NCBI GenBank assembly: GCA_037577475.1
Contig: CM075197.1
Coordinates: 18,240,650-18,304,649, forward strand
Length of the DNA stretch: 64,000 nucleotides
From: Chaunax sp. Z400
Taxonomy: Eukaryota > Chordata > Actinopteri > Lophiiformes > Chaunacidae
Direction of reading: 5' to 3'
The notes under the pieces are model-generated. The model did no database searches and was not told the DNA's origin. It saw nothing but the letters and a program-made list of their open reading frames with translations. Numbering within the stretch: the stretch's first letter is position 1; each line of letters begins with the position of its first letter. Below are positions 23,971 to 34,496 of the stretch, in pieces. The translations under genes were made by a program, and so were the position numbers.

Positions 23971-24420
23971 CAAGTGAAAAACTTGGAAAGCAGAAAACTG
24001 CTATCGTCACAGCCCCTTAATGGGTGTGTTTGTTTACCACAAGATGTACACCATAAATAAGAGTACACAAGCTCTGTTGAGAGTAAATTGATACCTAAAT
24101 GTTTTCTAAATTTTTAAATAACCAAGTACCTCATTGTTGGTAGTAGTAATAGTGGTTGTTCATCAAAGCAATTAAAATGCAGTTAAAGCTGCAGTCAGTG
24201 AGACTGAGACGAGAGCACACCTGGCTTGAAAATTTGAATGAATGCAGCTTCCAGGTCCCTCCTCCTCCTCGCTGGGCTCCAGCCCTGCCTCAAGAGCTCC
24301 CCCACACCAGAGGAGGCTGCTGTGCTTGACTAAGTAAGAGAATGCAGGGGAAGAGGCAGTGCAAGAGAATGATTGACACTCCATCAGACACTCCCTCTGG
24401 CTCTGATTGGTGGTTTAGAT
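23971..24420 (-). promoter_or_regulatory. Orphan CYP2K promoter and 5' flank left beside gene E
   Basis: Continues the normal CYP2K upstream flank: FOXA-like TGTTTGTTTAC at 24027-24037, then sequence that parallels the flank of gene G at 36940-37270 (for example GCAGTTAAAGCTGCAGTCAGT). The piece normally lying between promoter and start codon is missing. Confidence 0.5.
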
Positions 24421-25160
24421 TCATGTGTGATGTAAACGTATTATATTGTAAATGGCATTAGGAGCATTTAGGTGGGGCTATAGGAGCCATATTTTTTTTC
24501 ACAGATTATCTGTCTCATGTATTTGTATTTGTCGCACGGTGGAAGTATAGATTTTTGTATTTCTTCTGTTCATATTTTTTTGTTAATGATTTTACATTGG
24601 TGTTATATTTGCATGTTTTTAATGTGTTTAATGGTTTTATTGCATGGTTTTACTTTGAAAGGTTTGAATTGATATTGTTTACTCCCTGCCTGGACACGGA
24701 CAATCAATCTGGAACAAAAGAACACAGTGTGACGGAGAGATACCGGAGAGCCCAGCAGTGCCAGGAGCAACAGACAACCTCAGAGCGCAACACCTAACAG
24801 ACAGGCAACCAAGGACCACTGTATTATGGCAGAGTTATGCAAAGTGAAGTGATGAGTGAAGATGATTGACCTGAGATCAGACAGGCAGGTGGTAATCTTC
24901 TTAACTGAGATACAGGAGAAAAGGCCAGGAACAAGAGAGCAAACAGGATCTGAACTTGAGCAAACAACTCACAGAGTACAAACAATTCTCCAGCGCGCGG
25001 CAGAAGCAGTAGGGAGATGCACAGGAGAAAAGGCCAGGAACAAGTGAGCAAACAGGATCACACGTCCACTGGGTTAAACAGACAGATACTGAGTGGAAAA
25101 CCAAGACTTAAGTACTGTGGAGAACAGGTGCAGCTGAGGAGATGACTGCATGCAGATGAC
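24421..25160. other. Intergenic region with a short direct duplication
   Basis: No gene. A 38-bp sequence beginning CAGGAGAAAAGGCCAGGAAC is present at 24913-24950 and again at 25022-25059 with one mismatch, a period of 109 bp. Confidence 0.5.
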
Positions 25161-25164
25161 CAGA

Positions 25165-25385
25165 GGAGACGGAGGTGCTCTGGGTTCCTCCCACAGTCTG
25201 AAACATAGTGTCAACAGTGTTGATGGACTGTCCTTAGGAGTGTCATATCTATCTATCTATCATATTATCTATATAATGTCGACCCTGTGATGAACTGGAA
25301 ACTTCACCAGGATGTACCCTGCCTGTTAGCTGGGATAGGCTCCAAAGGATAAGCCGTTATAGAAGATGAATGGATGTAGAGCTCT
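25165..25385 (+). mobile_element. Dispersed retroelement 3' region (GGGATAGGCTCCA type)
   Basis: GTGCTCTGGGTTCCTCCCACAGTC, then TGTGATGAACTGGAAACTTC, then GCTGGGATAGGCTCCA and GGATAAGCCGTTATAGAAGATGAATGGATG occur in the order found in a very common fish repeat. It is split by an ATCT microsatellite at about 25245-25263. Confidence 0.55.
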
Positions 25386-26026
25386 CCCAGGCAGTAGATG
25401 GCATTGACCACAAGGGGAAGTTAATGTCCTTAGTAGTGGAGGGAGAGGTTAGTAGGTATGGATCAGGGCTGGTCATGTGATGGTCGGTAGTCAGTGTGAC
25501 GGTGAGTTCAACATCTTGTAAAATAAGATGTCAGTTAGCAATTTTCTGTGAATGCCATCACAGCAGAAGAAAGCTGGATGCTTCCAGAAAAGATTAAAAC
25601 TGTGTCTACATCTATGTTGTCAGTTGCAAAGGTGAACTGCAGCCAGGTATGGAAACTGAGAGTGTGTTTAAAGTGACCCATGCTGTGGTAAGAGAGGGGA
25701 GAGTGGACTGAGAGGGAGTCGAGGAGTTTTGGTGACAGTCTTCAGGTTGGTTGGTCCAGTCATTGCAGCCCAGTTTATTTATTTTTTTAAACATATATTT
25801 TATTGGCATTTCAAACATTGTCACATAAAGGAACATTTACATGAAAAATTGACATATCCAGCCCAGTTTATTTGGTGAAGAAATAAAGGAGCAACCAATC
25901 TTTTTCAGACATGTCAGTACTTGCCAGTGCAGATTGGGACAGAACACAGAATTCAAACTGGCTGGCAAAAGCTGCACAGACAGTGTCCTTTGTTATATCT
26001 GATCATTTAAATGCATGAGAGGCAAA
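25386..26026. other. Intergenic sequence with a small retroposed insert
   Basis: No gene. 25960-26020 is a diverged copy of the block at 3640-3700. A short insertion with target-site duplication lies at 25766-25873 (separate entry). Confidence 0.4.
25766..25873 (-). mobile_element. Short retroposed mRNA 3' end with 15-bp target-site duplication
   Basis: CAGCCCAGTTTATTT stands at both 25766-25780 and 25859-25873. The 78 bp between them read on the - strand end in a CAATAAAATATATG polyadenylation-type signal followed by an A-rich tail. This is the pattern of LINE-mediated retroposition of a truncated transcript 3' end. The source gene is not recognised. Confidence 0.6.
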
Positions 26027-26086
26027 ATCTGTAAATTTCCCCACTGTGGGACTAATAAAAGGATATCTTATCTTATCTTATCTTAT
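26027..26086 (+). mobile_element. LINE 3' tail with ATCTT repeats
   Basis: GTAAATTTCCCCACTGTGGGACTAATAAAAGG plus TATCT units, matching the extreme 3' end of the LINE at 5965-6642. Only the tail is present. Confidence 0.7.
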
Positions 26087-27547
26087 TTGTGCTGTAGTTC
26101 GTTCTTAACAATTTCATGTGTTTGAGGCAGGGGAGGGACCCAAATGCAGTGTTTGCAGCACTGACCAATTGCAAACATTGAAAAGTCTACTAGCAGCAAA
26201 GAAGCACATTTGACAAATGAAGAACAAACTAAAAAAACAATCGACAAATACAAAGAAGTTGAATATGTAAATGTGACAACCCTCTCCCCCTTGCTTGTAC
26301 AATCTTGTCTGTGTTTTTATTGCTCTGTTTTCCTTTACAGACTGTTGGCAGGCAGAGACTGGCATACAGTTAGTCATGATGTCTTGCACCTGGGCAGGTT
26401 GGGCCTTTGTTATTTAATTTGGCTTCTCTCTCTCTCTCTCTCTCTCTCTCCACAATGGCACAATTGGTTTGTCTTTTCCTTGTTTTTGCCTCATCACCCG
26501 TACATGCAACATGGCATTTATTACTGACATACAGATTACAGATATCAATATCAAAAGGGTTTAGGCTACTTTAAAACTTGTGCGGCCTCCCTCTTCGTGC
26601 GGCTCAATGAGCCGAGGATGTGAAATAATTCAAGCTAAGAGCAGCACAGTTTCAGCTGGTAAACAAATCACTGACTGTGACAGTTAATACAGTAAGCTTT
26701 TAGTATCACTGCCCCATCATTATGGTATGAAAGAAGATGACAATAATGAAGTTCCAGCAAACTGCACACTTTGGCCAGTTTATTTCTTTCATCATTCTGT
26801 CATTCACACCTCTCGTGCATGCTCAGTCTTAAAAACTGCAGTACATCAAGTAATAGTTCTAATGCTTCCATCAGTCTGTTGAAGGATATTGTCAGTATAT
26901 CTGACAAAATCACAACGAGGAAGGTTTCAGGTGACTGCAGGAAAACTGAAGAGTACAAGAGGCAAAACAGGCAAACTGACAATGAACAGGAGGAATCACA
27001 CAGACTAAATACACTGAGTGACGAGACAATGACAAACAGGTGGTACAGGGAGGAGCAGACAATTGGGGCCAGGTGGAAATAATCACAGACTCACAGCGGC
27101 GAGAAAAAATCAAGAGGGAAAACTAAAAGGGGAAGACACAAGAAAGGTGCAGCAATAAACTAACAGACAGATAACACATGAGCACAGAGGGAGTACAAAA
27201 CAATCTGAACTGAAAACATACACTTTAACAGGGGAACCAATTGGAAAATGACAAATGACAATAAAATAACACAGGAAATGTTCAGCTCAAGACATGACAC
27301 AAGAATGCTGCTTACAAAAACAGGAAATACACTCAAAACCCAGGACCATGACAGTTTCGTGTTAATTTTAAAGTAAATTTTGCCATGTCATGTTTTTTTC
27401 TTTACACTTCCTGTCACGTTTCCATATTCCATATTAATTCCATATTCCATATTAATCACATATTTTGTGTTTGAAGCAAACAGAAAGCCCACACCCAAAG
27501 TGGCATTAATGCAGAAAACAATATTCAAGGAGTTACAGCACTCCTTG
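26087..27547. other. Intergenic region upstream of the gene F 3' end
   Basis: No supported gene. A perfect CT microsatellite is at about 26424-26451. Blocks resemble the gene A and gene G 3' flanks, for example the CACTGCCCCATCATTA stretch near 26708 shared with 4175 and 34117. Confidence 0.4.
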
Positions 27548-30500
27548 TCAGTGGCGACTGACAGCACACAGCTCATGAGGAGAAGGGGAGAATGTTATGC
27601 CTAAAACTGGTGTGAGATCCAGTTCATCCTCTGTAACTCCAGGTGGAGGAGTGAAACGAAATCGCTGAAGGAGGGAGGTGAAGAAGAGAAAGAGCTCCAT
27701 TCTGGCCAGACTCTCTCCAAGACATGTTCTACGACCTGCAAAGACAAAGACTTGTTACAACATAAACTGGATCATATCTTCACAATTTAAATGATTGATG
27801 AAGTTGTTGTACCTGCAGAAAAGGGCATGAAGGCATCTCTTCTGATAAATTTACCCTCCGTATCCAGGAAGTGTGAAGGGTTGAAAGTGTGTGGGCTCTC
27901 CCATTCGCTCTCATCATACAGGACAGATGTAAGGAGAGGAAAAACAGTAGTCCCCTGGAAGCAAAGGAACAGAGTGGGATGTGTTTATAGAATCGTGGAA
28001 TGAAAGCACTTCTCTCAGTTTATATCATATGTATCATATGTATCAATTTGGATTGTCATGGCCAACTGACCTTTTTGATAAAGTAGTCCTGGAAGGTGAC
28101 ATCTTGACTAGTCTTGTGAGGAATAGCCATGGGGACAATGTTGGCGAATCTCTGAGACTCATGTATAACAGCGTCAGTGTAGGGCAGGTTCTTCCTGTCC
28201 TCTACTCTGACCTGACGGCTTCTGACCACCCTGCTCAGCTCATCCTGGACCTGGTCTAGATGTGGGTGAAAATGGAATTCAGTCAGATAAAAATGCAACA
28301 CTGCTTCAACCCAAATTCCGTGTGAGAACTGCTTTCTCAAACAAGAATGAATGTATACTTTATCACCTTGTATATGAGGGTATTTTGCCATGAAAAGTAA
28401 ACACCACTGAAGTGCATTTGCTGTGGTGTCAGTTCCAGCTGCAAACAGATTCAACACACTATGGACCAGGTTGTCATCATGATATTGTGAATCCTTGATT
28501 TCAGACTCCTAGTATGAAATATAAAAATGAGGAAATGATTAATGGATTGGTACGATCAACCTTGGGGAGGATTAACTGGAGTTGGGACACCTCACCTCCA
28601 GTTTTAACTTATGTATCAGGAATGCATCAACAAAACATCTGCACATCTCAGGGTTCAGAGTCTCCTTCAGCTCTGCTATGGTACGTTTTATTTCCCCTTT
28701 TCTTTCCTCTATATTCTTTATCAAATCCCTCGAGTTCTTGAGAAAAGGGCCCAGCCAAGGAAACATGTTGTATATCTGTAATAGAGCACAATACAAACAG
28801 CTTCATTAATTAAAAACAATTAAAAACAACTGTGAGACCCATGAAGTCTTCAGCCCTTGCTGACTTCATTTAATCAATGCCTTGATTAACTATTGTTAAT
28901 TAAAAGGAATAAAATGACGAAACTGTGAAGTTGGTACCAAATAAATTATTCAAAAGCAGTGTTTCCACTACGTGATACCGGCTCTGCTCGACTCGACTCA
29001 CTCACATATTTTCATTTCATTCCGCAAGTAAATATTGCACTTTATTTTTAGTAGGAGGTTTGAAGAAAAAAGTTTGTCATGTAATCGATTACACTTTATT
29101 TTGAGATATGTAAAATGGGATTTCGGTTAAGGTCTAAAGGTAATGAAAACATCTGATGACTTAACGTATACATGTATGTTGACAACAATAACCCAATTTC
29201 TGTGTTTGGTGTCCTTCCACTAGTTTGTGTCAGAAGCACTCAATGCATGAGAGAGAAGAAGTTCAGAAGAAGGAGGACGTGGTAGTGGGATTGAGGATAT
29301 TCTCAAAGTACTCCTTCTGCCGCTCGACTATATCCCCAGTTGAGGTCAGCAGCAAACCATCCCCACTGTACACACTGCTTCTCCCTCCTGAGTAGTCTGA
29401 CGGTGTGCCAGAATGTCTTTGAGGCTGTCTGAAAGCTATGCTCCATGGCCTTACTGAACTCCTCCCACACCATAATTTTTGCTTCAGGGAGTGCCAAACC
29501 TGCACCCTGCTTGGCCTGCCGATACCTGTCAGGAGCCTCAGGAGTCCCACAGGCTAATATATACTTACAGAGTGTTGTTAAAAGAAGAGCTGATGCAACA
29601 CAGTGGTAAACATGTTTTTTTTTAAACATCTTGCTGGCATCAACTTCTAAATGAGGATATAATTTTCAACAACAATTACATTTTTCTGTTTTTTGGAAAT
29701 GGGGTTGTACTTTCACAAACAGTTGTGACTGATTTAACTTGAGGTTTTAACTATGTCTGTGTTTGTGTGGGTGGGTGGCAGGGTATTTGTGTGGGTGGGT
29801 GGCAGGGTATTTGTGTGTGCGTGTGTCTATGTTTGATTGTTGTGTATACTGTATGAACTGTGTTATGGTGGATTTGTAAATGTTTTGTACTCAGGTCTCT
29901 CTTGCAAATGAGACTTTGACCTCAATGAGACCTTCTGATTAAATAAAGAAATTAAATGAAATTTTACTCAGTACAATACAATTTCTTTTTCAAGAAACTT
30001 GTTAGGAAATTATTGATGAGATTATTAGAACCTGGAGGACCTTTAAAATAAAGTTTGACCAAATTCTTCATCAAGTGATAATGTGCACAACAATGTAAAA
30101 TTATGATTCTGTACCTGAATGGAAGCAGATCTTAACAGAGAGATGATCTCATGGTCTCGTTCCATCATAGCTTGAAAGTCAGGATCTGTGTATTCAAACC
30201 TTCTTCCAAATACGAGCGCTGACATAATATTTGAAGCAACATAATCCATTATCAGGCTGTTTTTGAAGGCTTTACCTGAAAGCAAAAGAATGATGGTTAG
30301 AAAGTATAAACCATTTGATCGACAGTGCTTCATTACAGATAACGTTACCTTCATGTTGTTCAAAACTTTTAATGAGGTAGTGACATTCCTCAATGATTTT
30401 TTCTTCGGTGATACTTTTGCCCATCCCAAAATCCCTCAGTGTAGACATAGCAAAATGCCTCATTTCTTTCCATGTGTCGCCATTGTTAAATAATATACCT

Positions 30501-31125
30501 GGAAACAAAAGAGGTTGGTTTATTTAGACTGCAACAAAAACAAATTATAATAAAATCCTTAAATGTTTTCTTACCATATCCTTTGTTGAAGGTATAGAAT
30601 GAAGGAGTGATGTGTCTTTCTCCAAAGTCCTTATCATGAAAGACCAGAGCCTGTTTGACTGTCTTGTATCCTGCAAGCACTACCACCTTCTTTAGTCCAA
30701 AGTAGACTGTGAACACTGATCCATATTTTTTGGACAGCTGAAAAGATGGAGGCAGATACATTTAAGACTTGCAGTCCAAGATTAGAAATGCAATTTACTG
30801 AACTGTACTGAAATCATCACTGCATGTGCAAGTGGTATAACCACCAAAATTTTAAAAAATCAATTGTTTTCTATTTAAGTAATGGAAATATTAACATTGT
30901 TTAAGACAAAAAAAAAACATTTCTCACATCGAGAAGAGAGATGTCGGGTCTCTTGGCATCCACCTGAAGCAAGTTACCAAGAAGAGGTAGAGGTTTAGGT
31001 CCTGGAGGCTCTCTTCTCTTTTCTTGGGAGCTGAAGCTGGAGTAAAAAAGGTGCAGGAGCAGCAGGACCACAATGACCACCAGCAGAGAGACTGAGGTGG
31101 AGGACTGGAGAAGACCTTCAAACAT
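27548..31125 (-). CDS. CYP2K gene F, complete nine-exon P450 (502 aa)
   Basis: ER-anchored haem monooxygenase, the most diverged of the intact - strand copies. Exons in transcript order: 30928-31125, 30575-30737, 30349-30498, 30115-30275, 28596-28775, 28367-28508, 28071-28255, 27813-27954, 27548-27735; total 1509 bp with TGA. Motifs: signal anchor, PPGP hinge, WKEMR, AGTDTT, ESQR, and haem loop FSAGRRTCLG, where the residue before Cys is Thr, not Ala. Exon 2 differs clearly from B-D (FHDKDFGERHITPSFYTFNKGYG), which falls near substrate-recognition region 1. The exon 1 donor is GTGAGA, not GTAAGA. Intron 4 (1.3 kb) contains LINE pieces. The start is the only ATG in frame. Confidence 0.9.
28965..29235. 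mobile_element. Possible DNA-transposon remnant in intron 4 of gene F
   Basis: GTGTTTCCACTACGTGATACCGGCTCTGCTCGACTCGACTC resembles a fish MITE family with GTTTCCA ends and repeated CGACTC, and a TCCTTCCACTAG stretch near 29213 could be the other end. The assignment is weak. Confidence 0.25.
29240..29640 (-). mobile_element. LINE coding fragment (pre-reverse-transcriptase segment), intron 4 of gene F
   Basis: The - strand reads, in two frames joined by a frameshift, a segment typical of fish non-LTR elements just before the reverse transcriptase: VWEEFSKAMEHSFQTASKTFW, then TVRLLRREKQC, then VYSGDGLLLTSTGDIVERQK and EYFENILNPT. It is sense to the host gene and broken. Confidence 0.7.
29690..29965 (+). 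mobile_element. LINE 3' UTR and tail in intron 4 of gene F
   Basis: AGGTCTCTCTTGCAAATGAGACTTTGACCTCAATGAGACC, then GATTAAATAAAG and A-rich sequence, is a typical fish LINE 3' end. A GTGTGGGTGGGTGGCAGGGTATTT unit is tandemly duplicated near 29765-29812. Confidence 0.6.
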
Positions 31126-32100
31126 GATCACCTGGAAGCTGACTGCTTTCAGGAACACAAACCTTCAAAGTGAACAGTTGTCCTTACAGTGAGATGATAT
31201 TCCACAGTGAAATGAAGCTATAACTGCAGGTTGTTAAAACAGCTTCTTTCTGGGTGTGTTTGGTGACCACAGTCCCACCCTCTTTTTTTCCAAACACACT
31301 CACTGTGATCTGTTTTGATGAACCTGATGACATTAAATTCATTCACATTGCCAATGAAACGCCTTCCTCTTGACCTCATTTCACCCCACCTTTTGAAGGT
31401 ATGAAAGTACAGGAACCAGATCTGCTGCTTGACAAAGACAAAGACGTACACCACAAATATGAATACACAAGTTCTGTTGGAAGTAAACTGACACCTAAAT
31501 GCAGAGAGTAGGCTGTTGTACTTCACTGAGTGAGAGCATGCAGGGGGATGAGGTGGCGTGAGAGAGTTATTAACACTCATTTCGACAGTCCTCCTGGCTC
31601 TGATCGGTTTTTTATACACAGGTGTGGTGGATTCTTGCAAACGGTATTAGAGAGTCTAGGCGAGGCTACAGGAGTCTGACTTTTTCACAGATGATCTGTC
31701 TGATGTTCTACTGTGAGAAAAGTTTTTTTATACATACTGCAGCTAAAGGAGGCAGTAAAGCAAAACTTTGAACAGAAAAGACAAGAACAAATCCTGTCCA
31801 GGTGTAGCCCCTCTCTTTGGTTTACCCTCAGCAGACTGGAGAGACCCCTCGACTACAGGTTCACAGTGTTTATTTCTTGGCACAGCACAGCTGTTAGACA
31901 AATACATGAATGTGGTTGTTGGTGGTGGTCAAATGTGCAGCTCCTGCTCCATAATATAGATCATCAGTAAGCAAAAGGGCATCCTCTGTCGTATCGAGAC
32001 TATCTCTCCACTCAGCTACATATTTCATATGTATAGGGGATATGGGGGACAACTGACAGATGACATGGATAATTCTGTAAGACACACCAGTGTGCTGGCA
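31126..32100. other. 5' flank of gene F, duplicated at gene G
   Basis: The upstream flank of F parallels the upstream flank of G over roughly 1 kb. The promoter-proximal part is at 31126-31300 versus 36630-36830, and the distal block at 31740-31960 (CTCAGCAGACTGGAGAGACC, ACAGCACAGCTGTTAGACAAA) versus 37275-37490. The FOXA-like site of C and D reads TGTTTGGTGAC here. No gene. Confidence 0.6.
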
Positions 32101-32116
32101 CAACACAGACAAACAG

Positions 32117-32235
32117 TGTAGTTTAGCTCAGTTGGTAGAGCTGTGCTCCTCTAGAAGCAGCCACGAGTTTGATTCCACCTGTGGTCATTTGCTGTATGCC
32201 TTCCCTCTCTCTCTCGATATATTTTAGGGAATAGA
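32117..32235 (+). mobile_element. tRNA-derived SINE with well-kept A and B boxes
   Basis: TAGCTCAGTTGG at 32124-32135 fits the pol III A-box consensus exactly and GAGTTTGATTCC at 32165-32176 fits the B box apart from one transition. The tail (CATTTGCTGTATGCCTTCC plus CT-rich) is that of the other SINE copies here. Confidence 0.7.
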
Positions 32236-32365
32236 TGATGCGTTACTACCTCTGGAACACTATTCAGTCCCTCCAGGATTTCGTGGGCCTTTGTAGGGAT
32301 TGTTGCAGCCTAAAATGCCTGATTTTGTGGCAGCTTTTCTCAAAACACAGTTTTTCAAAACTTTT

Positions 32366-32480
32366 CTTCAAACATGATCACCTGGAAGCTGACTGCTTTC
32401 AAGAACACAAACATTCAAACACACTCACTGTGATCTGATCTGATTAATGATGATAGAAAATTTACAACGGGACACCTTCC
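32366..32480 (-). pseudogene. CYP2K relic H: 5' flank and start codon only
   Basis: CTTCAAACATGATCACCTGGAAGCTGACTGCTTTC around 32366-32400 is the CYP2K start region (ATG at 32373-32375 on the - strand), followed by a shortened promoter (AACACACTCACTGTGATCTGATC) and GACACCTTCCTCTT. After ATG TTT GAA the frame leaves the CYP2K sequence and hits a stop four codons later. No exon body remains nearby. Confidence 0.7.
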
Positions 32481-33050
32481 TCTTCCCTCCTTCTCTTCTT
32501 GCTTCCTCTTGTCCTTATGTGGCATGAGTACAGGACACTTTAATTTCCATTTTGAGTGAAACATATTAATAGGATGAAAACTCTCCAAATGATACCTTTT
32601 TTTACAAAGAAAAGTAAACCTAAACAGGTGCCTGATCCTTTTCTCTGTCATGTCTCGGACACATACATGTACTATTGAGGAGTGGATTCGATAAGAATCT
32701 CACTCCCAGTGTGGTATCCTCGCTTTATTATGTTGGTTCATAATCCAGTAAGAAAAGACACTGTAGAGTGGTAATAATAGACAGTCCAGTTAAGGGCGGT
32801 CTTACACTGTCTTTTGACTTTCAGTGCCTGTTCTGTATGACAAAGAAGTATCTAACTGGTGTAAATGTCCACATGAAAGCTATGTGGCAAATCAGTGTAC
32901 CATTGTTATCTCACTCTGAAGCTTCAGTAAAGTTCCTCACAAGTATTGGATGTTGTGGACCAGAATAAGGATCCAACCATGTCTCTGTTAAAAAAATATA
33001 ACATCAAGCAAATGCAAAATCATTGACTACAATGCTTCTGTGGATTGTCT
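32481..33050. other. Intergenic sequence between relic H and the duplicated block
   Basis: No gene or clear repeat recognised. Confidence 0.4.
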
Positions 33051-33900
33051 GTACTGGGTCTTGCAGATTATATTTTGGTAGGGATTTCCAATAAATATTA
33101 TATTGTAGTGAATAGAAATCATGTCATTTCAAGGTTTTGCCTCTTCATATAGCTGACACCTCATAAACATCTAAAATTAAACTACATTTTTATGTCAGTC
33201 CTTCAAGTTGGTTGTGAAATACTAAACAAACTGTATACTTTAACTGTATATGTACTTCAATGTTTTCTGTTTGAGGAATTCTAAAATAAATGTAATACAG
33301 AGCATTTAAGGGTATATTATAGAGGATTTCCCTGAAAATTCATTTATAGTCACAAAAATAATCAGCCTCAATCAATGTGGCAGTGTATCTGCAGTGACCC
33401 TGACCTCTAACTTTTATTTGGCACAACTGATAATAAAGTTAAAGAAACATAAACATAAAATACTGCCATATTGGATGTACAATTGAATTTGCTGAAAATA
33501 ATGGCTGGCAAAAGCTGCAGTGCCAGAATCTTTGTTATGTCTGATCATCTAAATACATGAGAGGCAGAGATCTCAATTCTGATGTGGTTCTTGCTGAGTT
33601 CATGAGCTAGAGGCAGGGGAGGGAAGCAAATGCAGACAGTGCACAACAGCAACCATTCAGGGGTTTATTGTAGTGGTGAACATGCAAACATTTACAAGCA
33701 GGCAGACAGGTACAGGCTCCAGGCTCTTTGTACAGTTAGGCAGATAGGTACACAAACCTTAACAATAGAACAAGTTCACCATAACCTGAATATCCTTTCA
33801 TAATCTAATGAGCCTAACAGCCTCAGTCACTCCTCTACAGAGGTCATAAGATGGTTGATTTCTAGTCAGTAACTTAACCCAGGTTTTCACAATCTTGCCA
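33050..33900. repeat. Intergenic segmental duplication, copy 2
   Basis: Same-orientation copy of 2590-3960, without the retroelement insertions found there. Ends near CTACAGAGGTCATAAGATGGTTG. Confidence 0.75.
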
Positions 33901-34496
33901 TGAGCCCGTTCACATAAAAAAATCAGTGTTGGTAGCATATGGCCAATCAAAAACCACATATTATACAAACAAATAGCAAACTAACACAATAGACTGATAA
34001 GAAGATGAAAAAACAAACAAACAAACAAACAAGGCTAAAAGGAGCACAGTTGCAGCTGCCAAATGCAGAAAGGACAGCTGGTAAAAAAAAAAGAGCTCAG
34101 TAGGCTTTTAAAGTCACTGCCCCATCATTAGAGCATGAGAGAAGATGATAATAGATTTATATCTATACATCTATAATTACATTTGATATTTGATTAAAGT
34201 AATGGGTTGCAGTACAACAAGTATTAGTTCTAGTGCTTCAATCAGTCTCTGTTGAAGGATGTTATCAGTTTATCTGACAAAAGCACAAGGGGGGAGGGTT
34301 CAGGTTCAGGTAAGGCCTCCTATTTATCTAGTTGTCTACCTGTGTGCCGAACCTCTTCTGCCTGTTTTTGGACATTGCCTCTGACCACATTGGTCAGTTT
34401 TAAATTCTGGATCATTGTTTGACCTGGTTTGCCTCTTTTGGACAGCTCTCCTGTTTTGACTCTTGCCTATAAGATTGAGAACTGATATTAAATACC
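33901..34496. other. 3' side of gene G, no exon 9
   Basis: No CYP2K exon 9 is present where it would be expected. An AAAC microsatellite is at 34010-34032. Sequence from 34300 to 34490 matches the 22440-22620 intergenic block and runs directly into a broken exon 8, marking a deletion breakpoint near 34497. Confidence 0.6.

Noticed and set aside
23624..24010. A 128-codon frame crossing the gene E deletion junction as a new gene
   Set aside because: It begins with GTG, has no ATG before MAKYPHIQ, and reads past the exon 7 and exon 6 splice sites into introns.
24172..25104. Several overlapping frames upstream of gene E
   Set aside because: They lie in CYP2K upstream flank and in a short duplicated region; no two agree with a single gene model.
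32117..32190. tRNA gene
   Set aside because: A and B boxes are present but the acceptor and anticodon stems do not pair; the tail shows it is a SINE.
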